64,000 nucleotides of DNA from Gnetum montanum (GCA_015680685.1 MNCI01011145.1:1117780-1181779), one strand, 5' to 3'; positions 33,483-46,800 are shown, counted from the stretch's first letter. The notes: generated by a model not told the origin, from the sequence alone. Numbers and translations: made by a program.

Positions 33483-34980
33483 AAATCTCATCCTCACATG
33501 AACAAAAGAAGGAACAAGTTCCTTCCAAATATTGGGAAGGTATGAGATTATTGACTGACATGCAAATTGACTTAGATGGAACAAACAGATTTTAAGTGCC
33601 CAAGTGTACATATTTACAATATTTTACAAAATTGGATGTTCATGACAATAGAATTGAACACCTTGGCCAAAATTAACATCCAACACCTCTGGCAACTAAA
33701 GAATGAGAGAGATGACTCAATGATCATGCAGGAACATTGTCCTATGGTGCTATTGCTTATTCATTAGTGAAGATAGTTCTACTTCCAATCCATGCTTCCC
33801 ACTACAATCACAACAAGATCATGGATCAGTGTGCAATGTGTAATGTATAACTTTTAGGTACCTTATCTTGTTGGTAGTTACACTTGGCTAGGTTGTGTTT
33901 ATGGTGGATTGCTTCTTTTAATAGCATTAGTAGGAAGCCTAAAAAATAGGATGAAATGGATAAGTAGTTCATTATCAAATTATAAAAAGTCTAATTGTGA
34001 TGAAATGCTTGAAGAGGGTTAAAGATTTCACAATAACAACAAAAAAAGGAGGATTTCACTAAAAAACATTATGAAGATGCACAGAATTGGATGTCATTGA
34101 TGGGACACGCAAAAGGATTTGATTGTAAGAATGTCTAAGGATAAAGAACTTAATGAATCCAACCCAAAGGTATGCAAGTGGGTCCTCTCCAAGGTAGGCA
34201 CATGCCCTATGTTGCCCATGCATATCCTCAAACCAAGGAGTCCATGGGTCCCATGGGTGATTAATGGTTACAAAAAATTAAGTATGAAAACCTAGAAGAA
34301 ACTACCTAAGAATTTCAACACATCAAATCAAGACATTAAACAAGGACATGGACACTAGCAGTGAGGTGAGGCATGGAAAGCATAAATGGATGAGAGAGAA
34401 AAAGTGGAATGGAGTTCTTAATTAAGGTCACATAAAGTTCCTTGTGAATTTTGTGATTAAATGACCTAATAAAATCCATCCTTAGTCTAGATCAAAACCA
34501 ACCACATTCAGTGACTTCACATTGCCACTTTAAGACTGACCCACCCCCTTGAGACACAAGAGTGCTCACATAGAATAGCCATCATTCCTTATTTAAGAAG
34601 AAAAGAGAACTAGGAAGTAAGAAAGGGCCTTAGTTAGAGGGGATGTTTAGGCATGGGTAACATGTCTTTCTAGTTCCATAACTAGTGCTTGTAGCCCATT
34701 TATTTTGTATAAGGGGTATGCTTTAAATTCTCTTCATTTTTTCTGAATGGGAGCTACACCATGCAAAAACATGTTCAACTTCTTATTATTGGTCAACATG
34801 GAATGGTAAGAAATCCATGAAAACACCCATGCACCCAAGTAAGTAAAAGAGTACAAAGAGTATTGAGTCCCTTTAAAGTCACACCCTGTTCAAACTTTTG
34901 AATCCTTTCCAAGTCCAAAAACTATCAAGGTCACAAGTTCGTTAAATTTTTATTAATGAAAAGGGACCTCACACTTCCAA
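33483..34980 (-). other. 3' spacer of the complete element
   Basis: Noncoding. Its minus strand matches the spacers of the other two elements in blocks near 34160-34290 (GGACCCACTTGCATAC region) and 34370-34440 (GGAACTTTATGTGACC). No coiled-coil ORF remnant is visible. Confidence 0.55.
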
Positions 34981-36880
34981 AACCAAAAACACCATAGAGT
35001 TTGTGGATGGGTGGATGAAAAAGAAACCATGTCTTAGTTATCAGTAACAAAATTCAAAGCTAGAATCTAGACACCAATAATCAAATAACTGGATAGCACA
35101 TGTACACATCAAGTAAACCACACTGTACCTAGTTGGCAATAAGGCATGTTATTATTAGAACATAATAAGAAAATCACACCAAAATAAAGAAAAATATACA
35201 AGAAATTGTTAAATATCCAAGAAAATAAAACATACTAATGATGTTGTAAAACAAAAATCGGAAAAGAAAAATTAATAAAGTAAAAACAAAAAGGTGTAGG
35301 ATAAAGAATATGTAAAATAAAAAGCTATAAAAATAACAAGGTGTAAAACAAAAATGTGTTAGAAAAAGATGAAAAATTAAGGAGCCACTTATATGATTAT
35401 CATAGATGGCCATCTCCCCCATGACTAAGTTGAAAGGAGGAGATTCAAAAAATTGAGCATGGTTGTCCATTTAAGGAGGTGTTGTGAACACTGGCTTTCT
35501 TATAGTTGTGGAAAGGTTTGATTTATTACATGTTGACCAGTTTGTTCTTATTTGGGCTCTTAGGTTTGTAGATCATCATGGTCCTAGAAGGAAAAGTTTC
35601 AGAAATAATATAAGGATTGTCCCATAGTGTTTGGAGCTTGGTTCATTATGGCACATGTGTGGGGTTCCAGGAGAGGACCTTATCTCTTGGTTGAAATTTG
35701 AATTTTCTAATTCTAAGGTCATGATGCTTTTTGTTGAATGCCTTATGCAACTTGTTAGATGATAGGGTCACCAATTAGTTTTCGTCTAGTAGGTTGAGAT
35801 TCATTGATCTTTTCTTTTGTGCTAGACTTAAGTCAAGGTCAAGGTCACATGCTGTTGAAAGTGTATGGAGTTCAGATTGAATAAGAAGAGTTGGTAATTT
35901 TTTGTACACTAGCTCATAGGGAGAGTGACTTGTAGGAAGCTTCTAGGTGGAGTAGCAGGCCCAGAGGGCATCATTGATTTTGTGCTCTAGTCTCTTCTCT
36001 ATTTGCTAATAGTTCTCATTAAGATCTTGTAATATCCTGATTAGTAAATTTTTCTTGACCATTGGCTTGGAGGTGATAGGGTGTTAATTTATGTTCAACA
36101 CCCAAGAATTGCATGTGCTTGCAAAACGTGATGCCTGTGAAATGGGTTCCATTGTTAGAGATTAGTGCACATGGCACCCAAAACCTATTTACAACATTTT
36201 ATTATACAAACTATGTAGTAGTAGATGATGTACAATCTATGAAAATTGCTACTTCTACCCATTTCATACAATCATCAATAACAACTATGATGTACACCTT
36301 TCCATTTAACATGGATGTGATGGGATCCATGAAGTCAACACCCAAATGTTGAAGGATTCTAATGGTTGGATCCACTATTGAGATTCCTCTATCCGAGTGG
36401 TCATTCCACTATCATGTTGGCAACATTCATAAGAGCTAACAAATTGGTGAGCATCCAAAAAAAGTGTTGGCGAATAATATCCTGCTATTAGGATCTTAAT
36501 GCCATGCATTTCCTTGCATAGTGTTCCCCACAAGGACCCTCATGAGCATCCTAGAAAACATGTAGTTGATCAACATCATGGACACACCAATGAACTAAGA
36601 CATTGGTGCACACCTTGTAGAGATGCTTGTTGATCTTCATGAAGCATTTTACTTGGTGAAGAAACTGTTGTTTCTGTCTGCAGTCTAGTTATTATCGCAT
36701 CTCTTGAGTGAGAAGATAGGTGAGAATGCCATCATACCATTTAGTCTCAATGGGAAATTTTTTAGTTATAGCCTAGGCAAAGAGGAGTTCATTAGAAAAT
36801 TGATCAGATATTAGGTTTTCCTCCTCTTTGTTGTCCCATCTCAACTAAGACAAGTGGTTAGTGACCAAGAAATTGTCCAA
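34981..36880 (-). pseudogene. Athila-like integrase, minus strand, broken
   Basis: Collinear with 15380-17240 over its whole length, so the same integrase regions apply: the terminal segment SPPFNLVMGEMAIY at about 35400-35460, the C-terminal strand region at about 35580-35950, and the core with its catalytic Glu region at about 36000-36110. The open reading segments are shorter than in the other copy and stops are dense. Confidence 0.65.
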
Positions 36881-36884
36881 ACAA

Positions 36885-38171
36885 ATGATTTTGCATTCTT
36901 AGAGAAATTCTCTATGAATTGCCGATAGTAGCTAGTATGTCCAAGGAATGATTAGACATATTTTATAGTTTTTGGTTGATTGGTAATTACTTGGATGATC
37001 CTAATCTTTTCAAGGTCTTCCTCAATTCCTGATTGTGAAATTTTGTTCCTCAACACAATGCCCTCTTAAACCATCAAATGGCTCTTCTACTAATTGAGTC
37101 AAAGATTAGTCTCGATGCATCTTTTGAGGACTTACTCAAGACAGTCCAAGGCTTGCTCAAATGTTTTCCCATAGGTGGAGAAGTCATCCATGAAGACTTC
37201 CACATTGCTATTGATCTATTGCTAAAAAATACTCATGAGTAGGCATTGAAATGTAGTAGGAGAATTACATAGGTTGAAAGACATCTTTTTATATGCAAAA
37301 GTCCCCTACAGACTCATGAATTTTATTTTGGCCTAATTCTTTTGTGCAATCTGGATTTGGTTATAGCTAGTATAACCATCCAAAAAGCTGTAATAGCATT
37401 ATCTAGAAATTTTGTTCAACACCTGATCCATAAATAAAATTGGAAAGTGATCTTTTATTGTTGCATATTCAATAGCTAGAGGTTAATGCAGACTTGCCAC
37501 TTGTCACCTTTCTTTAGCACAATCATGAATGGATGAACCCACTCACTATCTAAAATGAGATAGATGAACCCCACCTTGAGGAGTTGTTTGATTTTCTATT
37601 TGATGATTTACTTTAATTTGGGGTTAAATTGTTGCTACGACTATCTCCTTAGCTTCATGGCTAAATCAGTGTAGACACGATGTTGGCATATCGTAGGATC
37701 AATCCTTGTGAGTCTAGGATATGACCAAGCAAAGGTTGTTGGCCATTTGTTGACCACATTCAAAAACATCCCCTTTTATTCATGAGTAGGATTTGCATTG
37801 ATTATTATCAACTTCCCATTTTCAAGAATGCATATTCCATGCTAGCAGGTAAGTTTTCAACTCAAAAGGCTCTTATTTAAAATTTTCAGGAATTTCCAAC
37901 TCTTCCTAATTACTATTATTAATTTTATCAATGAAGAGTTGGCAATGAACTTGCTCCAGTTCATCCATGCCTTCCATGTAGGCACATGTTAAGCTCTTAG
38001 TAGGTTTCATGCAAATTGTTGAGTTACTTTCAAGATTAGCTGTCAGCCATTGGGCGCCCTGCTATTTTGTGGCTATGGTATACAAGAACCTTTGAATTTT
38101 AGATATGTCAACACATTGAATGCATGATTTTATAGATACATTGTTAATGACCCATAGTTTTTGCACATAGT
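36885..38171 (-). pseudogene. Athila-like reverse transcriptase with intact FMDD box
   Basis: Minus strand motifs parallel those at 17.7-18.9 kb. The catalytic box reads VEVFMDDFSTYGK at about 37160-37200, keeping both aspartates that the other copy has partly lost. The PFR/DHFPL and GYSGYNQI regions are visible near 37380-37470 but mutated. RNase H, expected at the left end, is absent: sequence passes from the RT connection directly to integrase. Confidence 0.72.
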
Positions 38172-38479
38172 TGCACCTTGTATCATTGTATGTAATGCAT
38201 GGAACTTTCTTCCTCTTGATCTTTTTGAATGAATTTTNGCTCCATCAATGCAAGGACAAATTTCACTTTAGCTGCAACAACACAATGCAATGAGAACTAT
38301 TAACTTATAGCTAACTCCTTAGCCAAGTGGTTTGGAAACTAGATCATGAAAAAGGCCTTTCTTTTGAATCAACAACCCAACTAAACCCTCACATACACCA
38401 ATGACTAGCAACCTTGTTTCTCCATCACCCTCTACATCCAATCTGTTTGAGTCCCCTTAAAACCAAACACCTCCTAAAN
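38172..38479. other. Likely assembly artefact around two N bases
   Basis: N occurs at 38238 and 38479. The 240 bases between them are an inverted, near-identical copy of about 38980-39220. The 66 bases before the first N (38172-38237) are repeated exactly after the second N (38480-38545). Removing 38172-38479 gives a continuous pol sequence. This pattern fits a mis-oriented contig placed in a gap with overlapping ends. Confidence 0.85.
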
Positions 38480-39160
38480 TGCACCTTGTATCATTGTATG
38501 TAATGCATGGAACTTTCTTCCTCTTGATCTTTTTGAATGAATTTTCTTTAGAGATTTTGAGGAAAAGATCTTGAATCCTGAATTGTGCATCAATATTTCT
38601 TAACCAAGCCCTTTCCATGATGATTGGAAAGTTCTCCTTGCAATTGTCTGCTTGGGTCACTAGGAAATTAGCTAGGTAGGACCACTCACAAATGGTGGTC
38701 ACAATGTCCTCCACTAGTCCCAAGAGAATAGTGATGGACTGATTAGCCAACTCAAGATAGATTTTTCTCTCCTTGAGTGGTGGTAGGTTCTAGGCTTTAT
38801 ACATCTCATGGAAAATTAGATTAACACTAGAACCTGAATTTAGAAGAGCCTTGCAAGGCTCATTCCTAGTGATTTGAAGGTAAATAAGGGGACTTACAAG
38901 ATCAAATAGTTTCTTGGGAAGGTGACTAGCCTTTATCCAGTTGGTTACTACATGGGTTAACATAACAGTATGCACTTTGGGAGGTGTTTGGTTTGAAGGG
39001 GACTTAAACAGATTGGATGTAGAGGGTGATGGAGAAACAAGGTTGCTAGTCATTGGTGTATGTGAGGGTTTAGTTGGGTTGTTGATTCAAAAGAAAGGCC
39101 TTTTTCATGATCTAGTTTCCAAACCACTTGGCTAAGGAGTTAGCTATAAGTTAATAGTTC
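38480..39160 (-). pseudogene. Athila-like aspartic protease, minus strand
   Basis: The minus-strand open piece 38790-39053 ends in CKALLNSGSSVNLIFHEMYK; the usual plant active site is LLDxGxSVNLLP, so the catalytic Asp is changed to Asn. The next piece (38457-38750) reads ITILLGLVEDIVTTICEWSY and FPIIMERAWLRNIDAQFRIQ, matching the later protease strands (PIILGRPFL type). The N-terminal linker is Ser/Pro-rich. It sits between gag and RT. Confidence 0.78.
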
Positions 39161-41555
39161 TCATTGCATTGTGTTGTTGCAGCTAAAGTGAAATTTGTCC
39201 TTGCATTGATGGAGCAAGTAGTAACTAGGTTGAGGGTGGAGGGACATATGCAGAAGCATGAGGAGAGTGATATGAATATGGAATTTCTCCTCTAGTAGAT
39301 GGAAAATAAATTTTGTAATACTCTGGAGGGTAGTAGTGATGTTGGAAGGTGGCATGACTAGAAGAGTCACATGGAGAAATGAGTTATTGATCAAAGTACC
39401 CATATAGATTTGGTTGCGGTAAGGGTACTACTACCTTGGTCGTGACATCCTCTATAATAGTGGATGCTACCACTATTGGTACTGATCATATGATTATGGT
39501 GAATGTCCACTTGGATAGTAGGTTTGTTGTTGGTGGAACTACCTAGGATTGCGTTGAGGATAAGGCAATATTTTGGGTGCTTATCTTCTTGCCAGTCTAG
39601 GATTTAGAGTGTACACCTCAAACTCCTACAAGTGTGACATGACAGGGCAACATACTTTAGGATGTTTATATTGGTAGATGTCACATGCACCATCATCATT
39701 TGATTCTATCTCCACAACTTCTTCTACCGTAGTAGCTTTACTCTTACCTCTTTGGTAGGCATGTTTAGCTTCTTTGCCTCATGTGGTCATGATCACTACT
39801 CTACTCCCTTGATTATTTTGTAATTTTTAGAGAAATTTGGAATTTTTCATCCAAAAAATCCCACATTTTATCTACCTTGGTCGAAATTTTAGACATAGAT
39901 TTTTGGATCGGCAAGGTCTTTCTATTCACCACCTCATCAAGTGATGACTCCTCCTCAATGTCATAAAAGCAAAGCTTCCTCTTTCTAATAGAAGGGTCCA
40001 TATTATATTCTTTTGCACTTTCTCATTTTTTCAACTTGCTTTCTTCCTTTGCTACTTTCTCAATCATCATTTGAATATGATGGGCTCTTAGTTTTAACAA
40101 TCGCACTTGGGCATAGACTCCAAGAGCTATTCTCATTTTTGATCGGAGCCCATCTATGATATGGTAAAGTTGTTCTTGTTAAGAATAACAATAGCTAAAA
40201 AATCTATGCAATAGATAATAGTATCGACCCATGGCTACATCCAAGGATTTATGTATCCCTTGTTTTCAACCTTGGATCTTCTTCCTTAAGTTGGACACTT
40301 AGGAGTATGTTTCATATTTGTCATTGAATAATTTGAGCATTGTACTCCATCGCTTGATGGATTATAGTTATAGGCCAACTCTCTACTTCCTTAATGAGTG
40401 TCCTTGGGAATAGCTGAAGCTTTTGCTAGTTGTTCTCCACATTTTACAAAGCACATGCATCATGAAAGGCCTAAAGATGATTCTACGGATATGAGTTATA
40501 TTCCCATTTGAACTTGGGAATATTATTCATATCAAGCCTTTTGATTCATCTATCCTTTACATGCCTTGTAGGAATTCTCATCACCTCTATGATGTTCAAC
40601 ATGCTTCAAGTGGCAAGCAAAGGCTCATCATAACCATACCTCTATGGTGGTCATGGTGCCTATGATGTCCTTTGATACCCCCACTTTCATGATGATGAGC
40701 CTTCCTTGAATGCTTGCAGCCTTGATCTTGACTTGCCCGATGGACCGTATGATCATTTTGGTCTCGTCGGTCACCTTCATAATGATCACACCCTTTGTAG
40801 TTACGTTCAGAGCTAGAAGAGAAAGAAGATGATGATGAAGGTGAAGAGGAAGAAGTACTAGCACCACCATGATGCCTTCTATCCCCTCTTTTGTGGTCAT
40901 TGCCACAATCATGATCATGATTGTGATACCTATCCTCATCCTTGCCATGACCCTCCTCCTCAAATCCCTTTTGATCATGGGATCCATTCTTGTTAGAGCT
41001 AGCATTGTGGATAGTAGACTATAGGTTCTAGTTTTGGCCTTCTTGGCCAAAGTTAAAGAGAGGAGTGTTATTAATTGGATAGACCTTAGAGAAGAAGCCC
41101 TCACCATCTCTTTTGTATAGCAGGAATGAGGAGCCATCAAACTATTTTCTCATCACACTTTCATAATGCTTCTCTTGTTGCTAATCCCTTTTATGTTATG
41201 CATCTGTGGGATGGTACTTCCTAGCATTACTATCCTACACAACATATTTAGAATGAAGTCCTTGTAGACCCAACCTCATAAGAGTGCATTGAAGTATTGT
41301 AGGAATGGATCGATCAGGTGGCAATACAATGTTGTCCTCTAGGTCCCGCCACCACATCTATTCATCCTAGTGTAGGATGAAGGTGAATTTGGGCACATAT
41401 TCATTGGGATGAGCATATACAACCTTGTATTTGTGGGACACTTGATAATTTGTTTGTTCAATTCGTTGCCAATTGGATGTTTGCTCAAACGTAGATGAAG
41501 AATTACTTCTGTGAGAAGAAGAAGACATTCTGGGATTAGAGAAAATAAAACTCAA
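39161..41555 (-). pseudogene. Athila-like gag with His/Ser-rich N-terminal region
   Basis: Minus strand. The start is probably at 41555 or the internal Met at 41528 (MSSSSHRSNSS). An N-terminal block (about 41370-41500) has SNWQRIEQTNYQVSHKYKVV. The segment 40640-41000 is very rich in His, Ser, Asp and Arg in the likely frame (HNHDHDCGNDHKRGDRRHH, then a Ser run), and another frame is open for 170 codons across it. The capsid-type region lies at about 40100-40560 (KLQLFPRTLIKEVESW). A later piece, 39813-40001, is MDPSIRKRKLCFYDIEEESS. The end is Pro/Tyr-rich before protease. Stops and frameshifts are frequent. Confidence 0.65.
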
Positions 41556-41671
41556 TGTGATTTGTTATACTTATTTTTGTTATTTTGGCATATAATGTGA
41601 CCTTAGGGTTCATTACAACAATGTCAAATGGTTTTCACTAAGTTCCTAGATAGCACACGTATCAAACAAAT

Positions 41672-41692
41672 GGTCCCTAGAAATGATGCCAA
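41672..41692 (-). promoter_or_regulatory. Primer-binding-site region next to LTR G
   Basis: Minus strand TTGGCATCATTTCTAGGGAC follows LTR G. It keeps the TGGC start and the GGGA end of the tRNA-Asp-type site but differs in between. Confidence 0.55.
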
Positions 41693-42492
41693 TGATGAGT
41701 GGTGAATGCCCCTACACTTAACCATATTTATCACAAGTGTTTATGTGTAATCTAGTTGAATTTCATAGATCTTAAGTCTTCAAGTACACTGGTTCTAGGA
41801 AGTGAAGTCTAATCATTACAATCATTTTCTTCCTAGTTACACTTGTAAAATGCAAAGGTATGGTTACATGCAACTGAGAGATATGATTTTTATGATTTTT
41901 TATGTTTTATGTTCTTGGTTCTTAAAATAAAGGAATGAACTAATTCTAATGGCTAATTTAATCTAACTAATCCTAACTAATCCTAACATAAGTATTTCGT
42001 CCCACTTTCTGTACACATCTTGAACACGTATAACGTTGATGGATTACCAAATGTTAAGCATTGTTGGGATTACCAAGTGTCATGTGCATGATTGAAGTGT
42101 ACTATGTGCTTAATTAATTACTATTTAGCCTAGCTAACTTAACTTAGCTTAATTTACTTAACTACTTGAAAGCATTAAATAAAAGTGCATATAACATTAA
42201 ATGCATAAATAAAATATTTAATTTAGCCAAAGTGCTGCAAGGTTTATCAGAAAGTTCATCTTTATTACCACACACATTGTTGTGCTCAAATAAAGATCTA
42301 TACACTCAATGACTCCTGCTGTGGGCACTTGGGAAAATATTCTAACTTTGAGGAGGAAAAATTGCAAGAGATTTTCTATGCTATGACGAAAACCTATGTC
42401 CAAACAGTATGTCCAAGTGCTTTATTTATAGGTTGGCACACATCCCATGACATTGGATATCCAACATCTCCTAGACAAAATATAGTTCATCA
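41693..42492 (-). mobile_element. LTR G, 5' LTR
   Basis: 800 bases, minus strand TGATGAACTATA to CCACTCATCA. Compared with LTR F it lacks about 70 bases of U3, including the GATATC repeats. Confidence 0.85.
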
Positions 42493-42497
42493 CTTGA
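42493..42497 (+). repeat. Target-site duplication CTTGA, right copy
   Basis: Matches 32588-32592 exactly. Confidence 0.9.
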
Positions 42498-43869
42498 GAA
42501 AAAAAAATCTTACAATCAATGTGCTAGTCTGCATTTATGAATTATATGTAGTTATAATTTGGTAATTTATTCATTTATTTCTTGATAAAAAGGTAGCAAA
42601 GAGGTCTATGCTTAAGTAAGAGTCTTGATATAAAGATATTTGTAAATTATGTTTGCAAATAAGATTTCTCTAAAGCTAATGTTGTTGCTAGGACTATGTG
42701 ATTATCTAATGGATTTTCAAGTCCCAAGTTTAATAAGTACATCCAATTTTAGTAAATACGTTAAAAATTTTCTATTGTACATTTGTTTATAAAATATGAT
42801 GTGATTAATAGTTTAGTAACAACTAGTGTCTCTACATTTATGGAGATTATGCAATTATAGTTAAATCATTGCATTATGCATGCATAGAAAATTCAAAATT
42901 GATTTTAATGAGATTTTTATTGAATTGCTTACCTTGAACATAGTATTTTAACTTAATTATAAAATTCTATATATTTTTAATATATCATGAATTGTCTATT
43001 CTATAGCTAATCAATGAAAAGCATACTATGAAAAAGAAGATATGCCACATGGTTTTAGTGAAAAATATTAATAATCAGCAAAGAAAATTCAAAGTACATC
43101 ACAAGCTTGACACTGAGTAGACATTATCAAAACAAAATATGGAAAGAAAATTTTTTTTTATGGTAGGACTATCTACTAAATTGTCCACAATTAAAATTTT
43201 GAGAAAATAAGTGAAAAAAATCAATTATTAGTAAGGAGGAAAATCCTAGTCTTAACAAAATTTACAGCATTTTTTGACATCCATGCTTGAAATTGAAATA
43301 GCAAAAGGATTCAAGATAGAGAGTTGTGGCTTATTACTAATATTTGTTTCCAAGTAAGAATGTAGTAAAAGATCTTGCCTCATCACTATTATTGATCTTA
43401 TATTGAGAATCTTTTTGATCAACTATAACTTTCTTGTTGACACTACTTTTAATCTTTGAGTTACTAGTATTCTTGTTAGAAAAAAATGTCTTACATTCTA
43501 CTTTTTTTAAGGTTTCTAAAGTTATATGATTTAATATTTTTAGGAGTTTTTGATTTTTTTTAAAAAATATTTTTAGATTTCTAGGATTTTAAAATTTTTT
43601 TATTGATTTTAGAATTTTTAAATATTTCTAGTGCTTTAAGGTTTTGGATTTTTTAATGTCAAAATTGCTCGATAATCAATCCTTTCAATAAATGTATACT
43701 TTAAGTTACAATCAGTATGAGGCCTACATCACATAGTTCCCAAGCTATACACTAATCTTCAAGGGCCAACTTCCTTGCTAAAGCTTACTTTTCTTTATGC
43801 ATGAAGACTTTTAAGTCACTAGCTTGGTTTTGTGACTTCCTCGCACTATGTAATAATGCATGAAGAATT
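42498..43869. other. Gene-free AT-rich DNA downstream of the NRPA2 remnant
   Basis: No ORF or domain of note. T-rich and A-rich runs at 43480-43660. It is the 3' flank of the NRPA2 pseudogene. Confidence 0.5.
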
Positions 43870-46800
43870 TTAAGTCACAAATTTTGTTGCCAGGTAGCAA
43901 AATATTTATGGCATTGCCGCTGACTCAACATGTTGACCTGAATTCCATACCTTGCAGAATTTATTCTTCATGTTGTTGTGGGGAACACACAAATCACCAC
44001 CAAGCAAATCACGTTTTGGATTTTCAAGTGAAAATATAGTTGACAACAAATTTCCACATTTTGAATGAACATCAGCAACATGGTAATCAGAACTTGTGTG
44101 TAGTCTATCATGTAATAAATAAGAAGCTCCATGAGGAAGGACAGAATCATGGTCCATTTATCCAAATCGAATACCTCCAGCAACTTTCTGACCTTTTATG
44201 AGTTGCCTTGTAACAAGACTAATTGGTCCAATTACCCTTACCAGTACCCAATGATCAATTGATAAGAATTGAAAGCACATATGCTTTTGGTTATGATGGA
44301 AGTGTAACATCATCATTTGGAAATCTTTTTCTAGAGCACGTGTAGAACTAGCTAGGTGTGTTCGACCTTCTGTGGAATGTCCTTCACATAAAAATCCACA
44401 TGGACAATATCTCCTTTAAGTGAATGAACACATGAAATACAAACAACTATAGACACCATTTAGGAATGTGTAGGCATTTGGTGTCTTCATGTGTCAAATA
44501 TGATAGCACTAACTAAACAACAAAGAAGACAAAATTTTCATTTATTGTTAATTATAGATCTATAAGAATAACCATGACCTAGCTCAAAAGTTTCAAATTT
44601 TTACAACACATTAGTCCTCTCAATGGTTACTAATCCAAAGTAGCTAGCTTTGTTGAGGTTAGCATCATCATGTTTTAGGTTGAGGTGATCCTTGAATACA
44701 AGGCAAAGATTTCTTTAAATGTTCAATTTTAACACAATGCCAGCATCTTAGTTATCCTTTCTTTTAATTTTTGCTAATGATTGAAGTTTCACAATAAGAA
44801 AAATTATTTTTACTGGCTGAACGTCTAAGATCTTCAGTGAATATAGCATAACCTCACTCTCTACCTCCACCTCAAAACCTCCCCCCTTCAAATAGGTCCT
44901 TAGACCATATAAATCATTAACAATTACAAATTATCAAACCCTTAAATCAAGGATAATAAACAATCTACAATTTTTTTTGAGAGAATGTTCAGGATTATAT
45001 TACTAAAGGAAAATACTATACAATCTATTGATTTACATCGCGGTAAAAATAAAACAAATGAGGAAAAATAAACAATCTACAGTTAGAATCCAAAATTAGG
45101 GATAATTATTATAATGTGAATGCCAAAAAATCAAGGATGAAAATTACAGCCTCATAGTGCAATGTATTTATAATTTTTCAAAAATAGATTTTTAGGCTTA
45201 CAATTAAAGGCATAGCTATTAGAAAACCCCATTTTGTTGGGACAAGGCTAGAATGATCATGATGAAGATTTAGAGGCATAACTATGGAAGTTAAGTAGAA
45301 TAACAGACTTGGCTTCATCACACTCCCAGAAGAGTGGTGATCTTCAGCAACTAGGACAAACTATATCATAGCCATCACTGGGTAAATACACCAAAAAAAA
45401 TCTAAGAACATGAAATTTCCTAAGAGCTATGTTGACAATCCATATGTAGTAATATGCATCACTAGCCCATTATAGGGTAGAAATGGCTAGCAATGTAACA
45501 AACCTGTAAGAGTTAAGTGTAATACATGGTGGGCTTTGATTATCTAAAAAGTTTATTTAAAAATTCATATTTTTAAAGTGAAAAGAAAAGTTTGATATAT
45601 AGCATGCAAGTAGTGAAGGGGGAAAATATTATTAAGGTTTTGTTTTTTCCAAATTGAGAAACTAGTGTAATACAGAGAATTGACAAATAAACTAAGAGTC
45701 ACAATTAAGATTATTCGATGAAGGATTTAGCCTTAATCTCCTAACCTTTGGTTATTATTGTTATTTTTGTCTGATACATTAATTCAATCTCCAAGCATGC
45801 CAACATATTGTGTTGAAAACAAGTGAAGTAGATGGATCTACTAATTCCTTTGGTAGCAACAAGTGAAAGTACAACAATGTTATGATCAACCAAAAATATC
45901 AATGATTGAATATTCCAAAACATTTTAAGGAGATACTTGCATGTTGATTGTTTCTTGAACATAACTTAAAATGGTTCTACATGATTTATCAAAATATAAA
46001 TTGGGAGTTTAGGCTATATGATTGAACCAATATTATTCATCTTGAGAAACATGAGTACCATGTGAAATAAGCAAAATAGATTGACAATGGTTTAGAAACC
46101 TTAAACATCTCCTTGTGTTATCTCTTCAATACTTTAAAATATTTTTAAAATGATCTTCAAAACTTTAAACACACATACATAATAGCCTTCGTATTTTCTT
46201 GAATAAGACAATAATCTTCACATCCTATATGCATACAAACTAGAAATATAATAGTCTTTGTATGTTTTTGAACAAGATAATAATCTTCACATCCTATATG
46301 CATACAAACTAAAAGTAAGGTTCGGCACATTCTATATGCATGACAAAATTCATAAATCAAATTGGGCGTATCTTGGTGGTTAACATAACATGTCAGAGGT
46401 TCTTTCTTTCCCAATATGCTATGTTGAGATAAATACAAACTTAAACTCATCCAACAGATGGTTAGGGTGTCCACAAACAAATAGACTCTTTTATAAGGAT
46501 ATTCCAACTTAAAAATAATTGTAAATTCAAAATGAAATCACCAAAAAAAATTTAAATTAATATATGTTGTAATGATATTCAAAAATAAAATCAACAAAAA
46601 AAAATTATTTGCTTTCTATCAAATTTAAGGTTTGGGAAAAAAATTATCATTTGATTTTGTCAATAAGAAAAATGAAGAATCAGAAAGTAAAACTATCAGC
46701 AGCCATCCATTCTTTATTGAAGTAGAAGAAAAGGTCTTTTTGCAGTTTTGTATTTTAGAATAACAATAAACCTTTATTGAATTTTCTGTTGAACTGGAAA

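Larger units (their letters stand above)
32593..42492 (-). mobile_element. Complete 9.9 kb Athila-like element with gag and pol, minus strand
   Basis: 5' LTR G (41693-42492), primer site, gag, protease, RT, integrase, spacer, polypurine tract and 3' LTR F (32593-33464) are in order on the minus strand and are bracketed by CTTGA. RNase H is deleted between about 36860 and 36885 compared with the homologous pol at 15.4-18.9 kb. The accessory coiled-coil ORF is absent: the spacer runs to the polypurine tract. All ORFs carry stops. About 308 bases at 38172-38479 are an assembly artefact, so the true length is nearer 9.6 kb. Confidence 0.85.

Noticed and set aside
44330-44420. Minus-strand reading DIVHVDFYVKDIPQKVEHT upstream of the last NRPA2 exon
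   Set aside because: Looks protein-like but does not fit the sequence expected before that exon in NRPA2, and it ends in stops; left unassigned.
46157-46507. 116-codon minus-strand ORF in the large NRPA2 intron with an internal repeat (CMHIGCEDY twice)
   Set aside because: The repeat comes from a duplicated DNA segment of roughly 75 bases; no match to the missing NRPA2 exons or any domain I know.
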